Below are positions 39,011-50,329 of a stretch of DNA of 64,000 bases, one piece after another. The notes below the pieces were generated by a model. That model had not been told where the DNA came from. It made no database searches and saw only the letters and a list, made by a program, of their open reading frames with translations. The position numbers were made by a program, and so were the translations under genes. Origin of the DNA: Saturnia japonica (Eukaryota > Arthropoda > Insecta > Lepidoptera > Saturniidae); the NCBI GenBank assembly GCA_033032175.1, contig CM065334.1, forward strand, positions 4,151,705 to 4,215,704, written 5' to 3'. The stretch's first letter is position 1. Each line of letters starts with the position of its first letter.

Positions 39011-39534
39011 GTACTAGGTTATACCAGAGTCGGAGAAACTGATAGGGATGGAGCTATATCGATAAACGTAACACGATAACAGACCCGATATTTTTTTACA
39101 AAATGTAAGAAACTAAACTACTGCCGGATAATTTTGTACAAATTTATTAACTAATATTATATTTCATTACAAGAAGTTAAACGTATTAATTCTTGATTGA
39201 TAATGCCAACTTCTTCAAAATTTTCGAAGCTGTTGTAAAATAAGTAGGTATAGGTAGGTACTCAACAATGAAACGAAATAATTATAACGACAGGTAATCT
39301 TTATTTATTTATTTTAATCAAAATCTGATGAATCGTCACTGTCGTAAATATATGCGATTGATATCATTACTTATTTGGTCAAAACACTAAAATTATCAAA
39401 TTAGAACTGTCATCGAGAAAATAAAGAAATGGAAATAGTATAGTTAAAAACAAATTGTGTTAAAAAAAAGTGGATGCATTATTTCTTTTCACTTTTTATT
39501 TACCTAAGTCAGGAGAGTCAATGATCATATTTTA

Positions 39535-39700
39535 TTTATTCGTTCCTACTGTAAGGCAATAAGCCTCCTCCGTATTACGCCATTCTCACAGGGATAAGTA
39601 GTGTAAAAACAAGAAAAGACAATCATTAATCAATAAAATGTTGCCAATTAATGAAAACAATTGATTTACTCAAAACAGTCCGAAAAAATATGACTTTGTT
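39535..39700. repeat. Repeat family D copy
   Basis: Same words as 38370-38530 (CTACTGTAAGGCAATAAGCC, ACGCCATTCTCACAGGG, AATGTTGCCAATTA). Confidence 0.5.
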
Positions 39701-39784
39701 AAAAAAAAATAGAGAATGTTTTCGATGTTTTATTTATTTTTATTGTTTAAGTATCTAAGTAAAAGTTCATAGAATCAAAACAAA

Positions 39785-40165
39785 AATCTATTAAATCTTT
39801 ATTCAATTTAGGCCATAACTTAGGCACTTAATGAACCTTAAAATACTACCACCGGTTCGGGGAAACATCTCAGTCACTGAGAAGAACCGGCAAATAATCG
39901 AGTTTATCTTTTTTTATAACTGTTTAAAATAATTCTTAGAGTTTTTTTGTTTGAAAATACAGAAGGAGTAATTTCTAGACATCACTATCATTCGCGTGAT
40001 GGTCTACCAATAACCTTTTGACAGTATAACTGGCTTTACATAATCCTTGAAACTATTCTTCGGCAAATCAGTAATGTTTTTCGGGATCATAAAAAACCTG
40101 ACATTATTACCTAAAAAACTTATTGGTTTTACTGAGTCAAAAACAGAGAATGAGTCATTTATTTA
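39785..40165 (-). mobile_element. Jockey/CR1-group LINE 3' end, second copy, decayed
   Basis: Reads like 21695-22080: AAATCTTTATTCAATTTAGG, TACTACCACCGGTTCGG, GAGAAGAACCGGCAA, then a broken C-terminal coding end. More diverged and more truncated than the copy at 21.9 kb. Confidence 0.65.
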
Positions 40166-41400
40166 TTTCTTTTAATAAAACTATGCCGGTCGTTTACAAA
40201 ATATAGTTTATCTAAGTTTTTTTGAACAAACTTTTATAAGTAATATGTATATGCATATAACATATAATATAATACGTTTAAATACATAAATCAATACTGA
40301 ATACTTAAATAATAGATTCTTTATCGATTTATTAGTTTATAAGCTTATCAGAATTAAAATTGTTTGAAGTTATATTTATTCGCAGTTGATAAAAATAAAA
40401 TACATAATTTAATAATTTAAAATAGATCATATTTATCGTAAGAGTTGTTTCAAATATATATTTGGAGTGTTCGACGTTGGTGAATGGATTCGCGGTAAGT
40501 TTTCGTTTTGAATCTATTCGTTTGATTGGTCAACGCTTTCTTAAAAATTAATTACGGCCACTGGATACTACTTCTTTAAGCCTCTTGGTCAATACATTGC
40601 TATTGGGTATCCATTGGGGTTACAATACTCTCATTAACATAGGTTTATATTAACTTTATGTATTATCGAAACGATATTTCTAAGTCTACTTTTATTAAAC
40701 TGGTAACATGGCAACACACAGAACTCATCTCATATTTTTATTGAAAACTAAGAGAATTTTCTGCCCTTTCAATGTCAAAAACACGACCACAGCGCCACCT
40801 ATCCCGATTGTATTTTCTTCTGAAAACTAATCCAGAACCATAACGATAAAACAAAATAATTATTACGTATATCTATCCTTCTAATAATGACTAATGGTCT
40901 TGGGCTTAAAAAAATACAATAAATAAAGTAATTACAGTTAACTCAATCGATCCAGCCATTTCCAAGTGATGCGATTACCAACGAACAGCATTTCATTTTT
41001 TTTTTATAGAGATTAAAACAAACACCTCTTACAATAAATTAATATAACGTTTATATACATTAAAAAAGAACACATTTCCTTACGAAATAAATGATATATT
41101 TACATTTTGTGTATAAACGCAAACTGTCGCTTCTTGATATTAGAATTTATTTTGCATAAAAAAAAACTTAAAACAAAAAAAAACTACTATAAAGAATGTA
41201 AAAAATAAATACAGAATTACAGAAATAAGTTAAATTTTTTGTTCTAGTTTTTATTAATACTTTATATAATTAAATATTTTAGTGTATACTAAGTATTACG
41301 TAGGTACTGTCAACTGATTTCGATACGAATTGTGAACTTTAACTTTATTAAATTAGCTCTGTAAACTCTGGTAGTACTCTTAGAAAACACTGATGACTAT
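40166..41400. other. No gene seen
   Basis: Very A/T-rich, with A runs near 41160-41200. I recognise no repeat family or coding segment. Confidence 0.4.
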
Positions 41401-42239
41401 CTAAAAATGAGGATGTATCAACAGTCATCATACACTTCTACAAAACACCATTTTAATGTTTTTAGGTTTATTAACAATGCTGTAACTAGATGTAACTTGT
41501 ATAACAAAGAAAATCAACAAAATAGTACGCACACTGGTGTATTCTGTTTTTGGTCTCGCCTTATTCAATCTATAGCCAATATATACTCTAATAAATCTAT
41601 GGAAAAAATACAGTTAATTTGTATATTGAACTTATCAAAACGTATCGAAATTGGTCGCACGCGCTAACCGTTCCAGTGTCCGCAACTAAAAATTTTTTTT
41701 AGGTAAATATTATAGACAAAGACGGATCTTATTTATGTAGATATTACGGTAAAGGAAAAAAATTAGAAGTATGTATTCAAATGTATAATAAACACCGCTG
41801 GGCGTGGAGTAAATACTATTGAAATTCATTTTTGAGAAAGGTTTATTGAGCTTCACAATTAGCAACAATAATTCTAATACCTAACAAAATATCAACTAGA
41901 AAATAATTAAACAGTTTTATGCAACAAGCAAAAATGTGACGGAATTTGTTCTGTTTTTTTTTTTTTTTTTTTAACCATTGTAGTCTAATCTTAGTACAGT
42001 AGGTACAAGCTTTAACTGATGACACAAATACTAGTGTAATTATATTACAAGTGTAGTAGTAAAAACTAGTAAGTTATTTGATTTGGAAAGTCAATAATAT
42101 CACAATTTTGTAATGTAATCGAATGTACCAATAAAATAAGTAGGTACATAATTTTTAGACAGCGAATGAAAACTGCGTTGATATCCTTTTTTTCATTTAT
42201 ATGGCAACCCAGTCCTCTTCTGTCTTGAGACTTGATTGA

Positions 42240-42565
42240 TATTCTTCTTCTTCTTCGTAACTTGGTAACCGGTCCTCTTTAATGAAGACCATTACTGCCA
42301 TTATCGAGTGAATTATAAAGTCATGTGTTATGACGATTCAGTAGCCTAACAAGATGGTGGCTCTCTTGTTAGAACTTCCTAGGAAATTTTTGTGGGATCT
42401 CAGAATGAATGCTTTCAGCTTATATTTATAATCTACTTCACTTATGCACAAAAACCAAACTATATCACGCAAAACGCCACAAATATTACATAATATAGGG
42501 TCAAAAACCTAAGTTAATGAATTAAAAATAAAAACCACAACATGTCACTTCGAGATCCCGCTAAA
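42240..42565 (+). repeat. Repeat family E copy
   Basis: Near-identical to 38680-39010, including TTACTGCCATTATCGAGTGA and CTAACAAGATGGTGGCTCTC. Confidence 0.7.
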
Positions 42566-42957
42566 AACCCTGATATCCTTTCTTGTTGTTTTCAATTCTA
42601 AGACCCCTGGATACACGTCCTTCAAGCCTAACTTCATACTATTCTTGTAATCTTTAAAAATAGCTCTAACTCAATGGCGACTCCCGCGTTGAAACTGTGC
42701 AAGGAGTTTAAAAACAAGTTGTGGCGACAAATGCTTTGTTCTTAGTTATCATCTACTTTGCCACGGCCGTCGTTAGATTGACGATCTCTTAATGGTCACC
42801 GTAGTTTTTGGATTGTGCTTCCCATCAGACACAGTGCAGTCACTGTGTCCTGCTTTGATTAAAAATAATGTAGCTTAGAATAATCCGGTGGTCAAGCTCT
42901 TTTACAAGTGTACTCATATATAAATCCGTTTTTAGTTGTTACAGTATCTTTATAGTT

Positions 42958-43569
42958 AACGTGACCATACATCCCGGTTTGGGCGGGACAGCCTCGTTTT
43001 TAGGCAGTCTAGCCCACTATCCTCAGCGCGGCGAGAGGAAATATGTCCCGCTTTGTTCGAAAGCAAACCAAACGATAATTTAAATCAATAGATATAAATA
43101 AGGTTTTTAACTTTGACGATTGATTATATAATAAATAAACAAACATTTTCGTGCTAACCATCTCAACTGTACGGACTTTATTAAGTGTCATTGTTAAATA
43201 CGTTTTGTTTGTCTGAAGTAACCACATCCTGTCCACGTAGATATATTCAAATGAATAAATTATGTGAGTGAAAAAACACAACAAAGTGTCGCACTTTTAA
43301 AAGCAGTTTTAATAACCAAGACCACATCAATAAATTAATCATCTACTCAGTCGCATTCTTACTTGAAAACTGGACCCGATATTTTAAAACAGATTAGTTC
43401 TGCAAACATTAAAAGACAAGTGGTTAGAATTTGCATTAATTCTACTTACCTACATATTATTAGTTTGCTATAAAGTGTTGTTACCATGTCCTCATTTTTA
43501 ATAAAAAAAAAAAGTTACGTAGTTCTATTGGCGTCCGTCCCGTTTTGATGAAAAAAAATGGTCACGTTA
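42958..43569. mobile_element. MITE-like element with 11-bp inverted ends
   Basis: Begins AACGTGACCAT and ends ATGGTCACGTT. Inside each end lie CCCGGTTTGGGCGGGAC and, in reverse, GTCCCGTTTTGATG, so sub-terminal similarity extends the inverted ends. No transposase; superfamily not assigned. Confidence 0.5.
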
Positions 43570-44395
43570 TTTACAAGTGGGTCAGTTTCCACGGTATGCC
43601 CAGCGGTGGGACTAAGAACCATAGTAGAGATAACCAGCAAACGATTTTATAATTAAACTTTATACTTTTTAGATCTCCCATACCTATAGGTTAAGATTAA
43701 GATGTAAAAATTTTGTATCCAACTTTTGTAATAAATTTTTCCAATGTACACATGATTGTTTTATTTCTTCATTTTCATATTTAGGCATTTGTACGTACTT
43801 AGTTGTATATATTTTAATTTCAGACTTTAGATTTTCCAAATTTATTCTAAATCTTAATATCAATCAAAAGACGTCTTACATAGCGGCACGGCCGGCAGAA
43901 GCTGGTCTGGCCTTATCGATAGTTAATGGCTCGACCATAGCGCCAACTATCGGATCTTTACATATTATGTAAATATGAGCTCAATTGGTGACAGTTTTAC
44001 CAGAAGTTATAGACTCACTAACAAACGCACACAATATTTTTATATATAAGAAGACTAGCTATGCCCTACGGTTGCACCCTTGTTAATTTTATCTGACAAA
44101 CACAGCGCCGCCAATGCACCCGTGTTCTCTTAATGTGTGCGTGTTCTTCCTGCAAGTACACATTTTCATTTTCCATTATTTCTTAAACTATGCGTCAAAA
44201 TAACATGTTATAAAAGGCAATGTTTAACTACATAAAATTGTCTTTATGATGAAGTAAATATTGTTCGTAAGGATTAATATGCCATGCCTAAAAATCTCGT
44301 ATCTTAAATTACAATTTTTTTTTTGTGAAAAGACACCTTATTGTATGTAGCTAATTTATAATATGATCAGCATATGCTATCGCGGACTTTTTTAG
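43570..44395. other. No gene seen
   Basis: A/T-rich sequence with a GC-richer patch near 43880-43960 (AGCGGCACGGCCGGCAG). I see no ORF or repeat family that I can support. Confidence 0.4.
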
Positions 44396-44399
44396 ATAT

Positions 44400-44690
44400 A
44401 CTCAGGACCAATATTTTTTTAGAACATTGTACTTACATATTATTAACCATTACGCCAATGCACTCTGGTAAAGCATTTCGGCAGCGCTTTCACTTACGAC
44501 TTAACAAAAATCAACATTTAAGGCTAGCTGAGATATTTATCTTGATGTTACATATTCTATACTATTCCTCGTGAATCTGGCTATCATATACAAAAATAAT
44601 TTTACGGATCCGACTGGTACTTCGAGAAATTAACATGTTTAAACAATAAACAATCAAACAAAAAACTCTTCCGGTTTATTATATTACTGC
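44400..44690. repeat. Repeat family G copy
   Basis: Second copy of the 6225-6500 repeat (CCAATGCACTCTGGTAAAGC; AAGGCTAGCTGAGA; TATACTATTCCTCGTGAATC). Confidence 0.5.
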
Positions 44691-45059
44691 CTCATTAGCC
44701 TAGTGGTCCCAAGCGCGACTGTGTGTTAAAAGTTTTATTGTTTTTCCTATGAAATTCTCAGTAGCAGTTCGGAGCTTGGCTTTGTGCCCGATTAATGGCA
44801 ATAGGCTCGCCCCCTATTACATGGGACCTAACAACATACTCGGCGAACTGTGGGTGTACATTAGTACACCTTAGTACACCTCTGCCTAACCCTTCGGGGA
44901 ATACAGGCGTGATAGTATTTATTATCTTATAAGTATGTCTGTAAGTATACATTAGTAGTAAGCTTCACCAGCAGAGATTGATTTTGTACCATATTGGTCT
45001 CTCAATAAGGGAAATTAAAAATGTTAAAAAACAGAGACAAAAACATTACCTATTCATTG

Positions 45060-45600
45060 GATCATTCCAATGAGCCCAAACACGCGATACCTCTGCTGTA
45101 AGTTGCTGAGGAGTTACGTATCTTGTAGATTCCAGATGATGCTGCAACATCATGTCAAGGTTACCATTTAAAATATCATTAAAGTAACGGGATACAATAT
45201 TCAAATCGATCAGACCCTTAGAAGTTGTTCACAGCCCTGCACCGACTAGAAAAGTGCTGACAATCTGCAAACGCTTAAATAGTTTTTTTTTTTATCATAG
45301 CCAAGAACCCTCTGGATAAAGATATAACATAAATAGAGAAATAAATAAATATAGAGATTTCTCTCTACCTGGGGCAGTCTGACTTGTGGAAAATCTTCAC
45401 TTTACGAGAAGATACCAGCCAAATAACCTTGTTGTGTTCCTGCGTTAAGTAGGTAGTTTCCAGAGCTCCTTGTGAAAGGTAGGTTCCATAGTCGATGACG
45501 CGCTAAATACCTTGTTACAAGCGTCCATAAGTTACGGTAGGTAACAGCTTACCATCAGCCGAGACGTACGATTTTCAAACAATAAATACCTACTAAATCA
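45060..45600. repeat. Family J and family C repeats
   Basis: 45060-45280 shares the ATTCCAATGAGCCCAAA segment with 37320. 45340-45600 is a family C copy (CTCTCTACCTGGGGCAGTCT; TTCCAGAGCTCCTTG; CTTACCATCAGCCGAGA) with its best match at 54600-54860. Confidence 0.5.
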
Positions 45601-46562
45601 AAATTGGTTCACCTGTTTGTAAGCTGCGATGCTACAAACAGATGTATCTACACATGTTAAAACTACAATACAATATACTTTATTGCACACGAAACAAAAA
45701 AACATACATTTAATATTACTATTTGAATTAGCCTTATCGCTTAGAGCGTGTGAAAAATCGAAATGTAATTGTTTTGTCGGGACAGAGGGCGTGAATTGCT
45801 CCCACTAGTAAAAAGGGCACATTTGACATTTCCCCCAAAAATGAGTTGAGTACACTGGCTTTATCAGCATAAAAGTGCTTCTGCTGATATTTTAAATATT
45901 TTTTTAGGTTGCTTAGAACCAAATTACCTTAAGAAGATAGAGCGTTAGTACATACACTTTCTTACTAAGACTAACTAAATTAAAAAGACGCTTTTCCATT
46001 CACTTAAAATTAACTTAATCGAAAAGGTGTAAATACGTTTATACTACCTTTTTTATAAAAATTATCACCAGTTCAATAATAGAAAAGACGTAAGTCATAA
46101 TTTACCATTCTATTATACTAAGTTGGAAAGACGCAGGAAACCATTTGTGCCTTTTCATTTTAGTACCTACCGTGCTTCACAGCAATAAATTGAGTCTTGA
46201 GTATCTATTAATACTAAATAAAGAAGGCGCTAGTGACCATTTGCCCCATTTGTATGTCACGTCACTGACGGTGACTAGTTCCGATTGATCGGGACGAATG
46301 ACAACCTTAGTCATGGAGTTAAAAGAGGCTAATCCGCTTAAAACGCTATCATATACACTAGCACATACAATATTCAATTAAAATTTAATCAATTTTCCGC
46401 AACAAACGACATCAACCTCATCTACTTAAACAATATTTCAATTACGATGTGATTTTAGATGTAACCGAGCATTACATTCATTCAATTCAATTATTATTAC
46501 AAAATAAATAACCAACGTAATATGTTTTCTATTTTATGAACGTTTGATATTGGATTTTAATA

Positions 46563-46611
46563 ATGCTATTTATTATTTTTAGATATATAACACTGTACGC
46601 TATATTATTTG
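46563..46611 (+). CDS. Paralogue A exon 1 (signal-peptide-like)
   Basis: ATG start with MLFIIFRYITLYAILF, then donor GTATGT. The equivalent exon at 55446 differs at three residues (F to Y, I to M, A to T), all conservative for a hydrophobic signal. About 200 bp upstream are also shared between copies. Confidence 0.62.
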
Positions 46612-49546
46612 GTATGTATTTTATAAAGTCACTAGCCCTTTTCCCGCGGCTCAGTTGAGTTTTATCTCATATTTTTAACTTTCCAAGTGAATTGCGAAAT
46701 ACCAATTTTAGTACGAACTTTTATCATATTTCTCACCACCAAATATCCTTCATTAGAGCTCACCTACTGTGTAAGAGAAACCAACATGCAAATGTTCACG
46801 TTCCTAGTTCCTTTTAATACAGTGGTCTGTGAATATGTCAGTTAGTCAACTAATATCCTTTTATTCATTACATTATTGAAACTTGAGTTTCTCTGTGGAA
46901 TCGAATCAGACATGTAGAGATCTGTAGAAGAACCATAGCTAGCTAGAATTCAGTAGCAGTGGGCAGGGTACGTAGCTTGTAGAAGGATTAGCCGATGAGG
47001 CCAAACATTCTAGAGTCTTGAATCTAGAGTGACGACAACATACTGGAAGACGAAGAAGAGAATTGTTGACTATCGCAAACTCATAAGCAGTATCGACACT
47101 TGCTTTCTTGTACGTGGTCTACCGTTTATATAATGGGTTGTATTCCGTGGAATGGTTCGACATGATGCCAACAGTTACTTTCAACTTTCGCACCGCTCGC
47201 TCTCGGCACGGAGTTTATCTTCACACTTGGAGCCTTTAGGCGGACAGTCCGTTTTTAAAGGAATTTTCTTCCGTGAACGTTCCGGATGTCGAATGAGATG
47301 AACAGTACGAGATTCTTAAAAAAGGGGAGTGAATAGGTTTTTAAAGTGTCGGCAACGCGTCTGTGATGCTTCTGGTGTTGTAAGCGTCCATAGGCTGCGG
47401 TGACCGCTTACTGTCAGGCGGGCCGTATGCTTGCTTGCCACCATCGTGGTATAAAAAATAACGCAGCGTGGGCACAAGGTGGACCAACGACCTGGTTAGA
47501 GTTGTAAGAAACCATTGGATGCGAGTAGTGCAGGAGCGGTCTTTGGGGAAGACCTATGTCCAGTAATGAAAGTCTTTCGGTTGGTTTCAGTAAAAAAACG
47601 TGAGTTCAAATCCCTGCAATAAGCCTAAGCTTTCGGTGAAGGAAAGCATCGTGATGATACTATAGCATGATGAGAGGACATTTTCTATTGCCAGCCTGCC
47701 TAGCTACTACCCTCAAGTTAAAAATCTGTCACCAAGCACCTATAGTTCCGGCAGTTGCAATTCACAGCCATTCCTCCATCCACTAGGCTTAGCGTGTTAT
47801 CAACTTATCATTTATATCTATACAATTATTAAAATTGAAGTGTACGAATCCCAAAAAACCAGCTTTTTCAATTTCTTATTGTCTGTTTGTTCCGGGTAAT
47901 ATCCGAAACAGGTTGGACCGATTTTGAGGGGACTTTCACTGGTAGATAGCTGATGTTATAAGATGTATAACTTAGGTTGGTTAATTTTATTTTAGGAAAA
48001 GAAATTAGGGTTCCGTGCAAATAAAGAAAAACTAGTCATAGTGAATCAATTCGGGCGCTTAAATGACTTACGCTCAGTAAAGCATAAGAGATATAGCAAA
48101 TTAATTTACTACAAAATTGCAGACATTAAAGAGAATTACAAAAAAATCAGCGAGAGTATATGTCTATCTTGTAAGGAACACCCACAATAAGCATTTTTGT
48201 CTTTAACATAGCCGGGAGCGAGAAGCAATATTCGTGCGTGTGACCGATCGATGGCATTCTGTAGTCCACGTGAGCGAAGCCGCGAGCACAGCTAATAAAC
48301 ACTAAAAACTATAAATAATTAAAAATATATACTTAATTTGTTTACAATCCAATAATACTAATATGACACAAAGGCCGTTCATCAGAATTAAACAGTAACT
48401 CTAAAGATTATGTTTTTCTTTTCAGTAAATCTAACAAATACACAATTCTTAGAGACGAAAGAACAAGAAAATAATAATGCACCAATAAATATAAATAAAA
48501 GTATACAATCACAATCCAAATACACTAAACTAAGTAATAATAATGACTATAATGAAAATCAAAACATAATAAATGCCCTTATAAAACAATTAGCGAAAAC
48601 AAAAAATCAAGAGAGCAAAGTTAATATATGCGTAAATAAAGGTAACATTTATGAATTCCATGTGAATACGATATTTTGTAAACATGGATTAGAAAGCAAC
48701 CGTGCGTTGAAAATGGATAACAGTGGAAGATCATACTACAACACTCATCATTGGTTGGATTACAATAAACCTTACATTTATTTAACTAAAAATGATTTCA
48801 ATAGTTTTTCCAAGGATTACGTAGACACCAATGATTTAGGCAGAACCGATTTAGACAGATTTTCTAAAGATTATCTGGACGTCAACGATTTAGCCAGACG
48901 TGAAGACAGGAGGTCCCATATTACTTAACGTGTTGAAAGCTATCCTAGATATCTCCTTGTACCAGGAAATATATTTGATTTTTTCAACTTAAGGAAATCT
49001 ATTAAACGTAATTCAAAGAAACGAAATAAAGTTAGATCAGATTCTAGCGACTCGTCCGATGAGACTTCGTTTGGAGATTTAGATGGAAGCGATGAGAAAA
49101 TAAAAAGCAACAGATTCAAAATTGTCAAACCCCAAGGTTCTTCCGTAACTACTTCTGAAGAGGAAACTTCAGCAGAGTTACCTGTGGAAAAAAAGAAAAC
49201 TGCAATTAAAAACGAAAATCAATCGGATTCTGAAGAAGAATCACAGACTAAAAAAGATAGAGATGATTACGTCTACATACAAGGCAGGAATAGAATTATT
49301 AATGATTTTGATGGGAGAAAACGCTTGGAACATTTTATGCCAAAAAGATTTCACTGGGACGAGGAGGAGTTTAAGAATCTGGGTTACTATTGGTTTAACG
49401 GTCATAAAGGCAGATATGCGGAAGCGTGGCGACCGGGAAGATTTATAGCAGCATATATATATTATATGATATTTAATTATGTATTGATGTATTTTACTCG
49501 ATCCAATGACAATAGACCCTCGATAATCAGATACTGCATCGAATGA
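46563..49546 (+). CDS. Paralogue A: unrecognised two-exon, probably secreted Asn/Lys-rich protein, with an internal TAA
   Basis: Exons 46563-46611 and from 48426, phase-1 intron of 1.8 kb. Exon 1 encodes a 16-residue hydrophobic start that looks like a signal peptide; exon 2 opens VNLTNTQFLE. The mature part has a conserved Cys pair (NICVNKGNIYEF, IFCK), a duplicated FSKDY-D-NDL-R unit and few known hallmarks. TAA at 48926-48928 gives a 183-residue product. The same frame then stays open for 205 codons: a basic patch, Ser/Asp/Glu runs (SDSSDSSDE, SDSEEES), then FHWDEEEFKNLGYYWFNGHK and an aromatic C-terminus. The paralogue at 55446-64000 supports the gene model. Function unknown. It may be a nonsense-mutated copy or use readthrough. 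Confidence 0.65.
47330..47460 (+). repeat. Repeat family C-like fragment
   Basis: GTAAGCGTCCATAGGCTGCG and TGTCAGGCGGGCCGTATGCT; orthologous within the duplication to 55750-55890, so it predates the duplication. Confidence 0.5.
47595..47815 (+). mobile_element. tRNA-derived SINE (family A), 5'-truncated, duplicated copy A
   Basis: Starts within the B box (GTGAGTTCAAATCCCTGC) and continues through the family body to CACTAGGCTTAGCGTGTTA. The same truncated SINE occupies the equivalent position at 56065, so one insertion was duplicated with the locus. Confidence 0.7.
47985..48300. repeat. Repeat family H copy, present only in unit A
   Basis: Starts TTTTATTTTAGGAAAAGAAA and AGGGTTCCGTGCAAATAA, and ends GTGAGCGAAGCCGCGAGCAC-AGCTAATAAA. 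Absent from unit B, where flanking sequence runs directly on, so it inserted after the duplication. Confidence 0.6.
48426..48928 (+). CDS. Paralogue A exon 2, part before the in-frame TAA
   Basis: Acceptor TTTTCAG at 48419-48425, phase 1. Over the first 91 residues it is about 69% identical to exon 2 of paralogue B by manual count, with the Cys-containing core best conserved. Confidence 0.7.
48929..49546 (+). CDS. Paralogue A, 205 codons open in the same frame after the TAA
   Basis: Directly continues the exon 2 frame to a TGA at 49544-49546. The composition (alternating basic and acidic Ser clusters, then a Trp/Tyr-rich segment) looks like coding sequence rather than chance. Short introns that would skip the stop do not preserve the frame. 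Confidence 0.5.
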   Translation, partial: RVESYPRYLLVPGNIFDFFNLRKSIKRNSKKRNKVRSDSSDSSDETSFGDLDGSDEKIKSNRFKIVKPQGSSVTTSEEETSAELPVEKKKTAIKNENQSDSEEESQTKKDRDDYVYIQGRNRIINDFDGRKRLEHFMPKRFHWDEEEFKNLGYYWFNGHKGRYAEAWRPGRFIAAYIYYMIFNYVLMYFTRSNDNRPSIIRYCIE

Positions 49547-49865
49547 TTTAGACTGGAGGAGTATCGAATCGATGAATTTTTCGGAATTTGAGTATATAAT
49601 TTACACATTTAAATTGATAACACTAAAAAGAAATTGATCAAAATTTATCCAGTAATTTTTGCGTGATATACGCACAACGGCAAACCTCAATCATTTTATT
49701 TAAAAGTATAGATTGATGTAGGTAAAATGTGAATTGTATATATGAAAGTGTAGAGTTGAACAAGGTGTAATATGTTACGTGTCACCGTGATATTTATAAT
49801 AATTATTGTATTATCTATCAAGTTGTTTAATTCATGAAGTTGCATATCCTATAGTATAGTAGAAG

Positions 49866-50110
49866 CAATGATGGTTTAGTGGTAGCTTGTACGAACGCAG
49901 TGAGTTCGAATCCTCAGAATTAGCCTGAGCTTTCAGATAAGGAAAAAGTCGTGATGAAATCATAACATGGTGGTAGAGAATGTTCTAATGTCCGACTGGC
50001 TAACTACAACTCTCAAGTTAGAAAATCTGCCGCTAAGCATCTATAGATAGGTACCGGTAGCTGTACTTGAGAGTCAGTCCTCTAAGCTCATCATGTTATC
50101 ATTTAGATCA
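49866..50110 (+). mobile_element. tRNA-derived SINE (family A), plus strand, intact promoter boxes
   Basis: Begins CAATGATGGTTTAGTGGTAG (A box) with GAGTTCGAATCCTCAG (B box) about 35 nt on. The body then runs GCCTGAGCTTTC to the CTCTAAGCTCATCATGTTAT end. The best plus-strand copy. Confidence 0.82.
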
Positions 50111-50329
50111 TCACATCGTCAATTAACATGACGAGGGACTTTCGACAGACGCGTAACCTATGAAATAAAAAAATTAAAGAAATTGGAAAGGTGTGCTGTA
50201 AGACATGCGGTACCCAGTGAACACGTTGCCTTACTCTGACATCACACACGAGGCGTAGATAAGGCGGAGTGTCCCGCCACTAGTCTGGAGAGCCTGTGCT
50301 TTCTAAACTGCGACAATATAGACGCTGCA

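Larger units (their letters stand above)
41400..49550. repeat. Tandem segmental duplication, unit A
   Basis: Collinear blocks shared with unit B: 41400-42180 with 52340-53410, 46340-46640 with 55190-55510, 46850-47600 with 55680-55990, 47595-47815 with 56065-56290, and 48300-48700 with 56300-56342 plus 63647-64000. Unit A carries paralogue A. Confidence 0.7.

Noticed and set aside
43795..43880. Possible last exon of the M1-like gene after TTAATTTCAG.
   Set aside because: In the required phase it meets a stop after one codon, and it shows no family similarity.
48905..48962. A tiny intron removing the TAA in paralogue A (GT at 48909, AG near 48948 or 48962).
   Set aside because: The donor is poor (GTCCCA), the size (about 40-55 bp) is small, and the longer variant (53 nt) shifts the frame.
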